Source: Sphingomonas phyllosphaerae 5.2
Lineage (GTDB): Bacteria; Pseudomonadota; Alphaproteobacteria; Sphingomonadales; Sphingomonadaceae
Length of the DNA: 64,000 nt
Assembly: GCF_000419605.1 (NCBI RefSeq)
Contig: NZ_ATTI01000001.1
Location: 121,001-185,000 of the forward strand
Direction: 5' to 3'
The position numbers and the translations under genes are program-made. The notes below the pieces were generated by a model that was given only the letters and a program-made list of their open reading frames with translations, searched no databases and was not told the DNA's origin. This document shows, in pieces, positions 35,114-42,519 of the stretch. Position 1 is the first letter of the stretch, and every line of letters begins with the position of its first letter.

Positions 35114-35980
35114 TCAGCGCCCCATGCCTGCGAGCATCATATAGGCCAGCCGCGCATTGTCGGGCGACGGGCGCAGCAGGCTGCCCTGCGCCGCCCGGCC
35201 GATCCCGACCTGACCTGCACCGATCTGGCCCAGCGTCGATTTCGCCCAGTCCATCGCGTCGCTGGCGCTCTGCCCGGTGCCGGTGACGACTGTGGCGTCA
35301 TCGCCCATCGCCAGCGCCTGCGCGGCGAACTGCCACTGGTTGTTGGCCTTGGCCGTGGCGCTGGCGTCCGATCCGCCGCCCAGCTTGTCGGCGAAGCGCT
35401 TGTAGACCTCCGACAGCGAGCGGGCCGAGCCGTCGCGCTCGTAGAAGACGCTGCGGTTGGCGCGCGCGGCGGCCGGAAAGACCGCGGCGGCGCTGCGATC
35501 CGGGCTCGCCTGCATCGCGGAGAGAAAGTTGCGCGCGCCGCCCAGCCCCAGGAAGTGCGCCATGTAGAGGTCGGTGCCGGTCGCCTCGCGGCCGGTGACG
35601 GCCTCGATCGCGCCCTTGTTGTCGCTGGCGTGCTCGGCGGCCATCAGCGCGGAGACGTCGGGGTTGTTGCGCAGCCCGAGGATCGCATCGCGGTTGCCGC
35701 CCGACACGGTGTAGCGCCCGCCCGACTTCTGGATGCTGTCGGCGGCCCAGCCAAGCCCGTGCTCCGAGCCGTGCTTCTTGACCACCGCCAGCCAGCTCTG
35801 GTCGAGGAACTGGTACAGCCCGGTCGCCGAGGACGTGCCCGAGCGCGCGCTGGCGTTCAGCCCGCTCTCCAGCTTCGCCTGGCCCATCAGATAGTCGAAA
35901 TCGACGCCCGTGCGCTGCGCGGCGCGCTGGATCGCGGAAGTGACCCGCTGGGTGGTGGAGGCGATCGCGGAAACGGTCAT
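35114..35980 (-). CDS. Flagellar-locus lytic transglycosylase (SLT domain)
   Basis: A 288-residue protein with an SLT-type lysozyme-like domain: the catalytic-Glu motif GQAKLESGLNASARSGTSSATGLYQFLDQSW, then a LYMAHFLGLGGARNFL segment. No signal peptide is visible; it may leave through the flagellar export gate or be inactive until secreted. As FlgJ here lacks a muramidase domain, this is the probable rod-associated peptidoglycan hydrolase (compare SltF in Rhodobacter). First gene of the flhA-fliA operon. The sigma-54 promoter is so close that the predicted transcript starts one base before the ATG. Confidence 0.87.
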   Translation of the reverse strand: MTVSAIASTTQRVTSAIQRAAQRTGVDFDYLMGQAKLESGLNASARSGTSSATGLYQFLDQSWLAVVKKHGSEHGLGWAADSIQKSGGRYTVSGGNRDAILGLRNNPDVSALMAAEHASDNKGAIEAVTGREATGTDLYMAHFLGLGGARNFLSAMQASPDRSAAAVFPAAARANRSVFYERDGSARSLSEVYKRFADKLGGGSDASATAKANNQWQFAAQALAMGDDATVVTGTGQSASDAMDWAKSTLGQIGAGQVGIGRAAQGSLLRPSPDNARLAYMMLAGMGR

Positions 35981-35991
35981 GCCGGCATAGC

Positions 35992-36007
35992 AGCAAGAGG
36001 CGTGCCA
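35992..36007 (-). promoter_or_regulatory. Sigma-54 promoter of the transglycosylase-flhA-fliA operon
   Basis: Minus strand reads TGGCACG-CCTC-TTGCT, a perfect match to TGGCACG-N4-TTGCW. The C of the -12 GC is at 35994, predicting transcription from 35982-35981, just before the ATG at 35980: an almost leaderless mRNA. Confidence 0.92.
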
Positions 36008-36033
36008 AGGTGAGCCGCGCGCCTGGAATCACA

Positions 36034-36058
36034 ACGCCCCGGGGGTGGGCCGGGGCGT
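36034..36058 (-). terminator. Terminator hairpin after flgN
   Basis: Perfect 9-bp stem ACGCCCCGG / CCGGGGCGT with a 7-base loop, 25 bp past the flgN stop on the minus strand and followed there by a T-rich stretch (TTGTGATT). It would end the second-stator-flgAMN transcript just before the next sigma-54 promoter. Confidence 0.7.
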
Positions 36059-36083
36059 CGTCACGTCAGCGATGGGGCAGGCG

Positions 36084-36395
36084 TCAGGCGTAGGCGATCG
36101 TGCCGCGCTGATAGGAATTGCCGGGCTGACCGGAAAGAAGTTGCAGGCGGCGGCGGACATTTGCCGCCATCAGGTTCACGTAGATGCGGCACGTGTCGTT
36201 CAGGCGATCCGCCTCTTCGACCAGCCCGCGCAGCTCCGGCGTCGCCGGGCCGTCGCCGAGCATCTGCAGCTCCTCGATCGCGCGCAGCTTGTTGCCGGTG
36301 GCGCGCTCCAGGGCGTTCATGTCGTTGCTCTTCAGCGCGGCGATCTCGGCATGAAGCATGTCGATCACGCGCACCAGCGCCTCACGCCTGTTCAT
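36084..36395 (-). CDS. flgN: FlgN-like export chaperone
   Basis: A 103-residue helical protein (MNRREALVRVIDMLHAEIAALK, NALERATGNKLRAIEELQML, CRIYVNLMAANVRRRLQLL). It matches FlgN, the chaperone for FlgK and FlgL, in size, helical heptad pattern and in following flgM. Start chosen at 36395; the frame is open upstream but that part is flgM read in another frame. Overlaps flgM by 14 bp. Confidence 0.82.
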   Translation of the reverse strand: MNRREALVRVIDMLHAEIAALKSNDMNALERATGNKLRAIEELQMLGDGPATPELRGLVEEADRLNDTCRIYVNLMAANVRRRLQLLSGQPGNSYQRGTIAYA

Positions 36396-36690
36396 TCTGT
36401 GACATCCAATCGTAGCGCAGGGCGATGAACTGATCCGCGATCGTCGAAGGCGACAGCGGGAACGTGCCATTGGCGAGCGCGGTCTTGATCTCCTGCACGC
36501 GGTCGGCATCGACCGGCGGCGCGGCCGCCATCGCGCTGGCCATCGCGCCCGGCGCCTGCGTCGCATCCGTGCCCGTCGACTTCGCCGCGGTCGCCATCGA
36601 CGCGACCGGGGCCGCGGCGCCGGCGCGCTGCACGTTCGTGACGGGCGCGATGCCCGCCCTGATCGTCGCTGATCCTATTGATTCCACCAT
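36382..36690 (-). CDS. flgM: FlgM, anti-sigma-28 factor
   Basis: A 102-residue protein. The N-terminal half is Ala/Thr-rich and probably disordered. The C-terminal sigma-binding part is VQEIKTALANGTFPLSPSTIADQFIALRYDW, the FlgM signature. It inhibits FliA until exported through the finished hook. ATG at 36690 preferred (AGG seven bases upstream); a GTG at 36696 is also in frame. Part of the sigma-54-driven flgA operon. Confidence 0.92.
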   Translation of the reverse strand: MVESIGSATIRAGIAPVTNVQRAGAAAPVASMATAAKSTGTDATQAPGAMASAMAAAPPVDADRVQEIKTALANGTFPLSPSTIADQFIALRYDWMSQNEQA

Positions 36691-36758
36691 GTCCACACCT
36701 GTCGCTTTCCGCTGACACCGGCAGAAACGACCGTTGGGGGTGTGGCTTTAGCAATTTT

Positions 36759-37274
36759 TTATTCCGGCCAGCCGGGCAGGGTCGCGCGGCCGGCGTCGAC
36801 GGCCACCGCCTGCACCGGGCGAACGGCGTCGGTGACGCGCACCATCACGCGTCCGCCCGGTGGCGCATCGGCCATCGCAACCCCCTCGCGCGTGATCGAG
36901 AAGCCGTCCGATCCCGCCTCGATCGTCACCGGATCGCCGCGCCGGATCACCGCCTCGGCGCGTGGCGCGGGTGCGGCCCCGCCGCTGCGCACGACGGCCG
37001 GCGTGACGCCGGCACTGGCGGCGCGCGGCGGTGCGATGACGGGGACGAAGACCCGCCACGCCGGGTCGGCGCAGGCGACGACGACGGCATCGTGCGCATC
37101 GCTGCGCCATGACAGCGCCACCATCGTGCAGGTGGCGAGCCGCAGCCGCGTGTCGACGGGCGCACGCGCACCGCCCTCGCTGCCGATCGGGCGCGTGGTG
37201 AAGGCGGCGACGGCACGGTCGATCGCGGCGGTGTCCTGAAAGGACAGCGATGCGGCGGCGAGCAGGGCGATCAT
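36759..37274 (-). CDS. flgA: FlgA, P-ring assembly chaperone
   Basis: A 171-residue FlgA. A short N-terminal signal (MIALLAAASLSFQ) leads to the SAF/FlgA core near residues 105-170: EAVIRRGDPVTIEAGSDGFSITREGVAMADAPPGGRVMVRV, ending QAVAVDAGRATLPG. It is a periplasmic chaperone for FlgI. The signal is shorter than usual. Start overlaps the motB-like stop by 4 bp (ATGA). Confidence 0.9.
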   Translation of the reverse strand: MIALLAAASLSFQDTAAIDRAVAAFTTRPIGSEGGARAPVDTRLRLATCTMVALSWRSDAHDAVVVACADPAWRVFVPVIAPPRAASAGVTPAVVRSGGAAPAPRAEAVIRRGDPVTIEAGSDGFSITREGVAMADAPPGGRVMVRVTDAVRPVQAVAVDAGRATLPGWPE

Positions 37275-37816
37275 CGGGTGGTTCCTTGGGGCTTGGCCTC
37301 GCCGGCGAAGGCGAGCGTGACGAGCACGGTGCGCGGGCCGCGCACGGGATTGGTGGACAGCAGCAGCCGCGCGTCCGGGATGCCGCCGGCCGCCAGCGCC
37401 GCGGCGACCGCGCGCGCGCGATCGGCGGCGAGCACGGTGGCGCTGTGCGTGACGGGATCGACGTCCTGCGCACTGCCATCGGTGTTGGCGGTGACGGTCA
37501 GCCGCACGCGCGGGTCGCGAAGCTCGCCGCGTGCCCAGGCGAGCAACGTGTCGGGGCGTTCCGGCAGCACCGCGGAACCGGGCGCGAAACCGGCGACGCC
37601 GTGGCTGGCGACGGGCATCGCCGCGGGCGGCGGCGCGTCGCCGAACGTCTCGGCGCCGAATCCCTTGGCGATGCCGCGTGCCAGGTCGCGCGGGTTGAGC
37701 GTCTGGTTGGCCTGGAGCAGAACGAAGAAGCCGACCAGCAGCAGCGCGAGATCGGCGAGCGTGATCAACCACACCGGGCGCGACGGCTGGACGTCGAGCA
37801 GATCGTCGTCGCTCAT
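37271..37816 (-). CDS. MotB-like stator protein (second stator set)
   Basis: A 181-residue protein with one N-terminal membrane helix (about 15-34) that holds the ion-channel Asp (LADLALLLVGFFVLL, Asp22). A periplasmic OmpA/MotB-type domain follows (LTVTANTDGSAQDVD, ADRARAVAAALAAGGIPDARLLL). It is much shorter than the canonical MotB at 48872 (300 residues), and the peptidoglycan-binding part is compact. Paired by a 4-bp overlap with the MotA-like gene. Confidence 0.82.
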   Translation of the reverse strand: MSDDDLLDVQPSRPVWLITLADLALLLVGFFVLLQANQTLNPRDLARGIAKGFGAETFGDAPPPAAMPVASHGVAGFAPGSAVLPERPDTLLAWARGELRDPRVRLTVTANTDGSAQDVDPVTHSATVLAADRARAVAAALAAGGIPDARLLLSTNPVRGPRTVLVTLAFAGEAKPQGTTR

Positions 37817-38511
37817 GCTGCGGCACCGTGCGTCGCCACGATCGCGACCGGCGGCTCGGCCTCGTGCAGCCGTACGCGCCCGTCGCCGCGCGGCGCCTCG
37901 CGCTCGGCGAGGTCGGTAAGCGGCGCGACGAGGCGCTCGCGCTCCAGCAGTTCGGCGCGCGCAGCGATACGCAGCCGCGCGGCGATCGGCATCGCGACCA
38001 GGTTGGCGAACAGCGCGCCATATAAGGTCGCCAGCAGCGCGACCGCCATCGCCGCGCCGATCGCCTGCGGATCGCTCATCCGCGTGAACATCGCGACCAG
38101 CCCGATCAGTGTGCCGACCATGCCCATCGCGGGCGCGGTCTCGGCCATGCCGGTCCAGCATTCGACGACGATGCGGTGGCGTTCGGCACGCTGGCGACGC
38201 GCGGTGTCGAGCGTCTCGCCAACCGTGCGCGGCGATGCGCCGTCGACGATCAGGGCGATCGCGGCGGCGACGTCGCTGTCGCGGATCACGCTGCGGTCCA
38301 GTGCGTGGACGCCGTGGCGCTGCGCGATCCGCGACAGCGCGGTGATCTGTTCCAGCCGCGGATCGGCGCGGAAGCGGCGGCGCGGCAGCGTCGCCAGCGC
38401 CAGCACGGCATGCGCCAGGTCGCGCAGCGGCGTGCGCAGGATCGTCGCCAGCATCGTGCCGCCCAGCACGATCGCCAGCGCGACGGGGTCGAAGAGAAGC
38501 GCGGGAGTCAT
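37813..38511 (-). CDS. MotA/PomA-like stator protein (second stator set)
   Basis: A 232-residue MotA/TolQ/ExbB-family membrane protein. It starts MTPALLFDPVALAIVLGGTMLATIL. The pore helices are in ETAPAMGMVGTLIGLVAMFTRMSDPQAIGAAMAVALLATLYGALFANLVAMPIAARL, which looks like the PomA/MotP branch rather than the E. coli MotA type encoded at 48003. Together with the MotB-like protein it could be a second stator of different ion preference. Driven by its own sigma-54 promoter, with the ATG at predicted +2. Confidence 0.85.
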   Translation of the reverse strand: MTPALLFDPVALAIVLGGTMLATILRTPLRDLAHAVLALATLPRRRFRADPRLEQITALSRIAQRHGVHALDRSVIRDSDVAAAIALIVDGASPRTVGETLDTARRQRAERHRIVVECWTGMAETAPAMGMVGTLIGLVAMFTRMSDPQAIGAAMAVALLATLYGALFANLVAMPIAARLRIAARAELLERERLVAPLTDLAEREAPRGDGRVRLHEAEPPVAIVATHGAAA

Positions 38512-38522
38512 ACCCTCGCCTG

Positions 38523-38538
38523 TGCAAGCGGCGGGCCA
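38523..38538 (-). promoter_or_regulatory. Sigma-54 promoter of the second-stator/flgAMN operon
   Basis: Minus strand reads TGGCCCG-CCGC-TTGCA, one base off the TGGCACG-N4-TTGCW consensus. The -12 C is at 38524, so transcription should start at 38512, one base before the ATG at 38511. The spacing to the ATG is identical to that of the site at 35992-36007. Confidence 0.85.
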
Positions 38539-38855
38539 AGTGCCTTTGCGGCGGCGGGGCGGCAGGCGACGGGGCCGGACGGCAACCGGATTGCCGGCAA
38601 CCGGCAAGCGCTTGCCGGTCGTCGGGGCGCCGTCTGGTTGACCCCGTAGCCGTTATCGCGAGCGCAGCGAAGCAATCCAGAGCCGGCTCGGGACGCCCCG
38701 GATTGCTTCGCTGCGCTCGCAATGACGGGCTGGTGCTCCGGTGGCGGACGACAAGACAGGACGGCGGCACGGTCGCCGGAGCCCCTGCCGCTACCGCCGT
38801 TCATGATCGCCATCGATCCGCCGGAATCGCGGCCGCCCCTGATCGCCGCGCCACT
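38539..38855. other. Gene-free spacer between divergent flagellar operons
   Basis: About 320 bp between two divergent sigma-54 promoters. It contains one full-length palindromic repeat (38651-38727). The remaining GC-rich sequence is where activator (FlbD-like) binding sites would be expected, but I could not identify a convincing repeated site by eye. Confidence 0.6.
38651..38727. repeat. Dispersed palindromic repeat, copy 2 (full length)
   Basis: 77 bp, same length and layout as copy 1. Left arm begins CGTTATCGCGAGCGCAGCGA; the right arm ends GCTGCGCTCGCAATGACG. Arms pair almost perfectly around GAAGCAATCC / GGATTGCTTC. Confidence 0.88.
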
Positions 38856-38871
38856 TGGCACGCACCTTGCT
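38856..38871 (+). promoter_or_regulatory. Sigma-54 promoter of the flgB-L operon
   Basis: TGGCACG-CACC-TTGCT is a perfect match to the -24/-12 consensus. Predicted start 38882, giving a 31-base leader that contains the AAAGGAG ribosome site of flgB. Confidence 0.93.
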
Positions 38872-38912
38872 GACATGTCCCGTGCACCTGTCGTGCAAAG
38901 GAGTTCGGGTCG

Positions 38913-39266
38913 ATGGCCGAGGGATTGTTCGGAGTTCACGCTGCCGCGCTGGAGGTGCGTTCACAGCGCATGGGCGTGCTGGCGTCGAACATCGCCAATG
39001 CCTCCACCCCCAATTTCAAGGCGCGCGACATCGACTTCACGACCGCGCTGAACGCGGTCGAAGGCCAGCCCGCCGGCACCGTCGGCGCCGATCTGGGCGG
39101 GGCGGTGAAGTATCGCGTGCCGACCAGCCCGTCGATGGACGGCAACACCGTCGAGCTGTCGACCGAGCAGACCGCCTTTGCCGAGAATGCCGTCCAGTAT
39201 CAGACGACGCTGTCGTTCCTGAACGGGCGCATCGGGCAGATAACCCGCGCGCTGAAGGGGGAATAA
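38913..39266 (+). CDS. flgB: FlgB, proximal rod protein
   Basis: A 117-residue rod protein. The shared axial-protein motif is VRSQRMGVLASNIANASTPNFKARDIDF near the N terminus; the C-terminal helix is ENAVQYQTTLSFLNGRIGQITRALKGE. It is preceded by a clear AAAGGAG site. First gene of the rightward rod-hook operon. Confidence 0.96.
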   Translation: MAEGLFGVHAAALEVRSQRMGVLASNIANASTPNFKARDIDFTTALNAVEGQPAGTVGADLGGAVKYRVPTSPSMDGNTVELSTEQTAFAENAVQYQTTLSFLNGRIGQITRALKGE

Positions 39267-39269
39267 GCG

Positions 39270-39680
39270 ATGTCGAATTCTCCCATGACGATCTTCCAGG
39301 TCGCGGGCCGCGCGATGTCGGCGCAGCTGACGCGGATGAATACCACCGCGTCGAACCTGGCGAACGCGGGCGGCGTCGCCGGCACCGAGGACGGCGCCTA
39401 CAAGACGATGAAGCCGGTGTTCCGCACCAGCTTCGACGACGCGAGCGGCCTGTCCACGGTCGACGTGCAGCAGATCGTGGCCGCGGGCGAGAAGCCCACC
39501 AAGCGCTACGACCCCAATCATCCGCTGGCTGACAAGGACGGCAACGTCTTCGATGCGGCGGTCGATGAATCGCGCGAGCTGGTCGACATGATGGAGACCG
39601 CGCGCAGCTACCAGAACAACGTCGAGGTCATGCAGACCGCCAAGACGCTGATCCTCGACACCATCAAGATGGGCCGCTGA
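39270..39680 (+). CDS. flgC: FlgC, proximal rod protein
   Basis: A 136-residue rod protein: AQLTRMNTTASNLANAGGVAGTEDGAYK at the N terminus, YDPNHPLADKDGNVF, and the C-terminal DESRELVDMMETARSYQNNVEVMQTAKTLILDTIKMGR. Three bp after flgB. Confidence 0.96.
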   Translation: MSNSPMTIFQVAGRAMSAQLTRMNTTASNLANAGGVAGTEDGAYKTMKPVFRTSFDDASGLSTVDVQQIVAAGEKPTKRYDPNHPLADKDGNVFDAAVDESRELVDMMETARSYQNNVEVMQTAKTLILDTIKMGR

Positions 39681-39682
39681 CT

Positions 39683-40390
39683 ATGGTCGACATGATTTCA
39701 GGTACCGACAGGGCTGCGCAGGACGCGATCTATCAGGCGGCCGGCGTCGCGCAGGCGAAGCCGCAGACGAACGCCACCGTCACCACCGGCCAGTCGCAGC
39801 TGGGCCAGAAGGACTTCGTGCGCCTGATGACAGCCCAGCTGCAATTCCAGGATCCGTTGAGCCCGCAGGACAACACGCAGATGGTCGCGCAGATGGCGAC
39901 CTTCTCGCAGGTCGCGGGGATCAGCGAGATGAGCAGCACGCTGCAAGGCATCGCCAGCCGGCTCGGCACGACGTCGTCGAGCGACGCGATGAGCTTCGTC
40001 GGGCGCACCGTGCTGACCGAAGGCAAGACCGCCTACGAGCGGACCGCCGGCGGGATCATGGGCGGCGTCGAGCTGGCCAATTCGGCAACCGACGTGAACG
40101 TCTCGATCACCGACAAGAACGGTCTCGCGGTCAAGGACATCCAGCTCGGCAAGCAGGACGCCGGCATGATCGATTTCAGCTGGGACGGCAAGGATGCCGC
40201 CGGCAACAAGGTCGAGAACGGCCCCTACACCGTCACCGTCGATGCCGCGAACGGCGGCACGATCGTCGGCGCCAAGCCGCTGGTGTGGGCGCCGGTCGAA
40301 ACCGTCAGCCTCTCGGCCGGCACCGAACCCGTCCTCAACGTCACCGGCCTTGGCAAGGTCGATCCGTCCGCAGTCCGCAAGGTCGCCTAA
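39683..40390 (+). CDS. flgD: FlgD, hook cap/scaffold protein
   Basis: A 235-residue hook-assembly scaffold. N-terminal signature LGQKDFVRLMTAQLQFQDPLSPQDNTQMVAQMATFSQVAGI; C-terminal FlgD Ig/Tudor-like part with FSWDGKDAAGNKVENGPYTVTVDA. It is exported and caps the growing hook, then discarded. Two bp after flgC. Confidence 0.96.
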   Translation: MVDMISGTDRAAQDAIYQAAGVAQAKPQTNATVTTGQSQLGQKDFVRLMTAQLQFQDPLSPQDNTQMVAQMATFSQVAGISEMSSTLQGIASRLGTTSSSDAMSFVGRTVLTEGKTAYERTAGGIMGGVELANSATDVNVSITDKNGLAVKDIQLGKQDAGMIDFSWDGKDAAGNKVENGPYTVTVDAANGGTIVGAKPLVWAPVETVSLSAGTEPVLNVTGLGKVDPSAVRKVA

Positions 40391-40414
40391 CCCCTTTTCC
40401 CAGGAGTACCCCCC

Positions 40415-41719
40415 ATGTCCTTCTTCACCTCGCTTTCGGGCCTCCAGGCCATGCAGACCGACATGTCGGTCATCAGCCACAACCTCGCCAACGTCTCCAC
40501 CAACGGTTTCAAGAAGAGCCGCACCGCGTTCGCCGACGTCATCTCGTCGAACGTGTCGACCGATCCGCGCAAGATGGTCGGCTCGGGCGTGTCGGTTAAG
40601 GGCACCGTGCAGCAATTCTCGGACGGCTCGTCGAACCAGACCAAGAGCGCGCTGGACATGCAGATCCTGGGCGAGGGCTTCTTCGTCGTGAAGTCGACCG
40701 GCCTGTCGGATCAGGTCAACTACACCCGCACCGGCGCCTTCACGGTCGACGACAGCCGCAACGTCGTCGATGCGCAGGGCAGCTACATGATGGTCTATCC
40801 GGTCGATAACGACGGCAACGTCACCGCGACCGGCGACAAGTCGCTGACCAACCTGCAGATCCAGCCGACCAGCGGCACGCCGAAGAAGACCGAGAACGTC
40901 GCCACCAAGGTGCAGATCCCGTCGACCGCCACCGTCAAGGATGCGACCGCGTTCAAGCGCACCGACACCTCGACCTACAACAACTCGGTCGCGACGCGTG
41001 TATACGACGCCAACGGCAATCCGATGACGATGACCAGCTATTACGTCCGGACTGCGGAGGGCGATCCGAACGCGAAGGATCCGAACGATCCGACCAAATT
41101 GAAGCCCAATACCGGGACGTGGCAGGTCTTCACCTATGTCGGCGAGACGATGCTGACCCCGGCCGGTCAGCCTAAGGCCGGCCCGGTCACCCAGACCTAC
41201 GACACGACCGGTGCGCTCGTCGTCCCGACGGCGATCCAGTTCGAGCCGTTCATCCCGGCTTCGGGCGCGGCGCAGCAGTCGATCAAGCTCGACCTGACCG
41301 GGTCGACGCAGACTGCGGCGGCCTCGGCGGTCAGCGCGCGCACGCAGGACGGCGTCGCGGTCGGCCAGCTGGTCGGCATCACCGTCGACGACGCGGGGAT
41401 CATCAAGGCGAGCTATTCCAACTCGGACATCGTGCCGCTCGGCAAGGTGGCGATCGCCAAGTTCTCCGCGCCGACCGGGCTGCGCCAGGCAGGCAGCAAC
41501 TATTGGCAGGCCACCGGCATCTCGGGGAAGGCGACGCTCGGCTTCGCCGCCGCCGAGGGGTTCGGCAGCCTGAAGTCGGGCCAGCTCGAGGGGTCGAACG
41601 TCGACATCACCGAGGAGCTGGTCAATTTGATCGCGGCGCAGCGCAACTTCCAGGCGAACTCGAAGGCGCTCGATACCGCGACGCAGGTGTCGCAGTCGAT
41701 CTTCAACATCCGCGCCTGA
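40415..41719 (+). CDS. flgE: FlgE, hook protein
   Basis: A 434-residue hook protein. N-terminal SFFTSLSGLQAMQTDMSVISHNLANVSTNGFKKSRTAFAD; C-terminal FGSLKSGQLEGSNVDITEELVNLIAAQRNFQANSKALDTATQVSQSIFNI, the standard rod/hook ends. Preceded by CAGGAG. Typical length. Confidence 0.97.
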   Translation: MSFFTSLSGLQAMQTDMSVISHNLANVSTNGFKKSRTAFADVISSNVSTDPRKMVGSGVSVKGTVQQFSDGSSNQTKSALDMQILGEGFFVVKSTGLSDQVNYTRTGAFTVDDSRNVVDAQGSYMMVYPVDNDGNVTATGDKSLTNLQIQPTSGTPKKTENVATKVQIPSTATVKDATAFKRTDTSTYNNSVATRVYDANGNPMTMTSYYVRTAEGDPNAKDPNDPTKLKPNTGTWQVFTYVGETMLTPAGQPKAGPVTQTYDTTGALVVPTAIQFEPFIPASGAAQQSIKLDLTGSTQTAAASAVSARTQDGVAVGQLVGITVDDAGIIKASYSNSDIVPLGKVAIAKFSAPTGLRQAGSNYWQATGISGKATLGFAAAEGFGSLKSGQLEGSNVDITEELVNLIAAQRNFQANSKALDTATQVSQSIFNIRA

Positions 41720-41751
41720 TCGTCGCGTCGGGTCCGTCGGAGAGGATGTAA

Positions 41752-42504
41752 GTGGACAAGCTGGTCTATACCGCGGCGACGGGCCTGCGTGCGCACATGC
41801 AGTCGCAGGCCGCGATCGCCAACAACATGGCGAACGCCTCCACCACCGGCTTTCGCGCCGACCGGGTGGTGTTCGACCGGATCATCCTGTCCGACGGAAC
41901 GACGCAGATGTCGGCGCGCCAGCCGACCTCCGAAGAGGTGCGCGACGCCGATCGCGCGCCGGGCGTCATCCAGCAGACCGGGCGCCCGCTCGACGTCGCG
42001 ATGGGCGATCGCGACCAGTGGCTGGCGGTGCAGGCCCCGGACGGTTCCGAGGCCTATACCCGGCGCGGCGACCTGTCGGTCTCGGCCTCGGGGGCGCTCC
42101 AGACCGGCGACGGCTTCCTCGTCATGGGGCAGGGCGGCCCGATCACGCTGCCGCCCTACGATTCGGTGGCGATCGGCGCCGACGGTTCGATCTCGATCGT
42201 GCCGCAGGGCGACAAGACCGGGCAGACGACCGTCGTCGACCGGCTGAAGGTGGTGTCGGGCAAGGGCACCGATACCGTGAAGGGGCTCGACAACCTGATG
42301 CGCGTTCGCGGCGGCGGCACGATGCCCGCCGACCTCGACGCCGGGGTGACCAGCGGCGCGCTGGAGGGCTCCAACGTCAACATGACCCAGGCGCTGGTCG
42401 ACATGATCGAGAACCAGCGCAGCTACGAAGTGCAGGCCAACTTGCTGAAAGAGGCCCGCTCCATGGACGAATCGAGCGCATCGGTGATGCGCCTGCCGGG
42501 CTGA
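41752..42504 (+). CDS. flgF: FlgF, distal rod protein
   Basis: A 250-residue rod protein with a GTG start after GAGAGG. N-terminal KLVYTAATGLRAHMQSQAAIANNMANASTTGFRADRVVF; C-terminal GALEGSNVNMTQALVDMIENQRSYEVQANLLKEARSMDESSASVMRL. Confidence 0.95.
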   Translation: MDKLVYTAATGLRAHMQSQAAIANNMANASTTGFRADRVVFDRIILSDGTTQMSARQPTSEEVRDADRAPGVIQQTGRPLDVAMGDRDQWLAVQAPDGSEAYTRRGDLSVSASGALQTGDGFLVMGQGGPITLPPYDSVAIGADGSISIVPQGDKTGQTTVVDRLKVVSGKGTDTVKGLDNLMRVRGGGTMPADLDAGVTSGALEGSNVNMTQALVDMIENQRSYEVQANLLKEARSMDESSASVMRLPG

Positions 42505-42519
42505 GGAAGGATCTGACCG

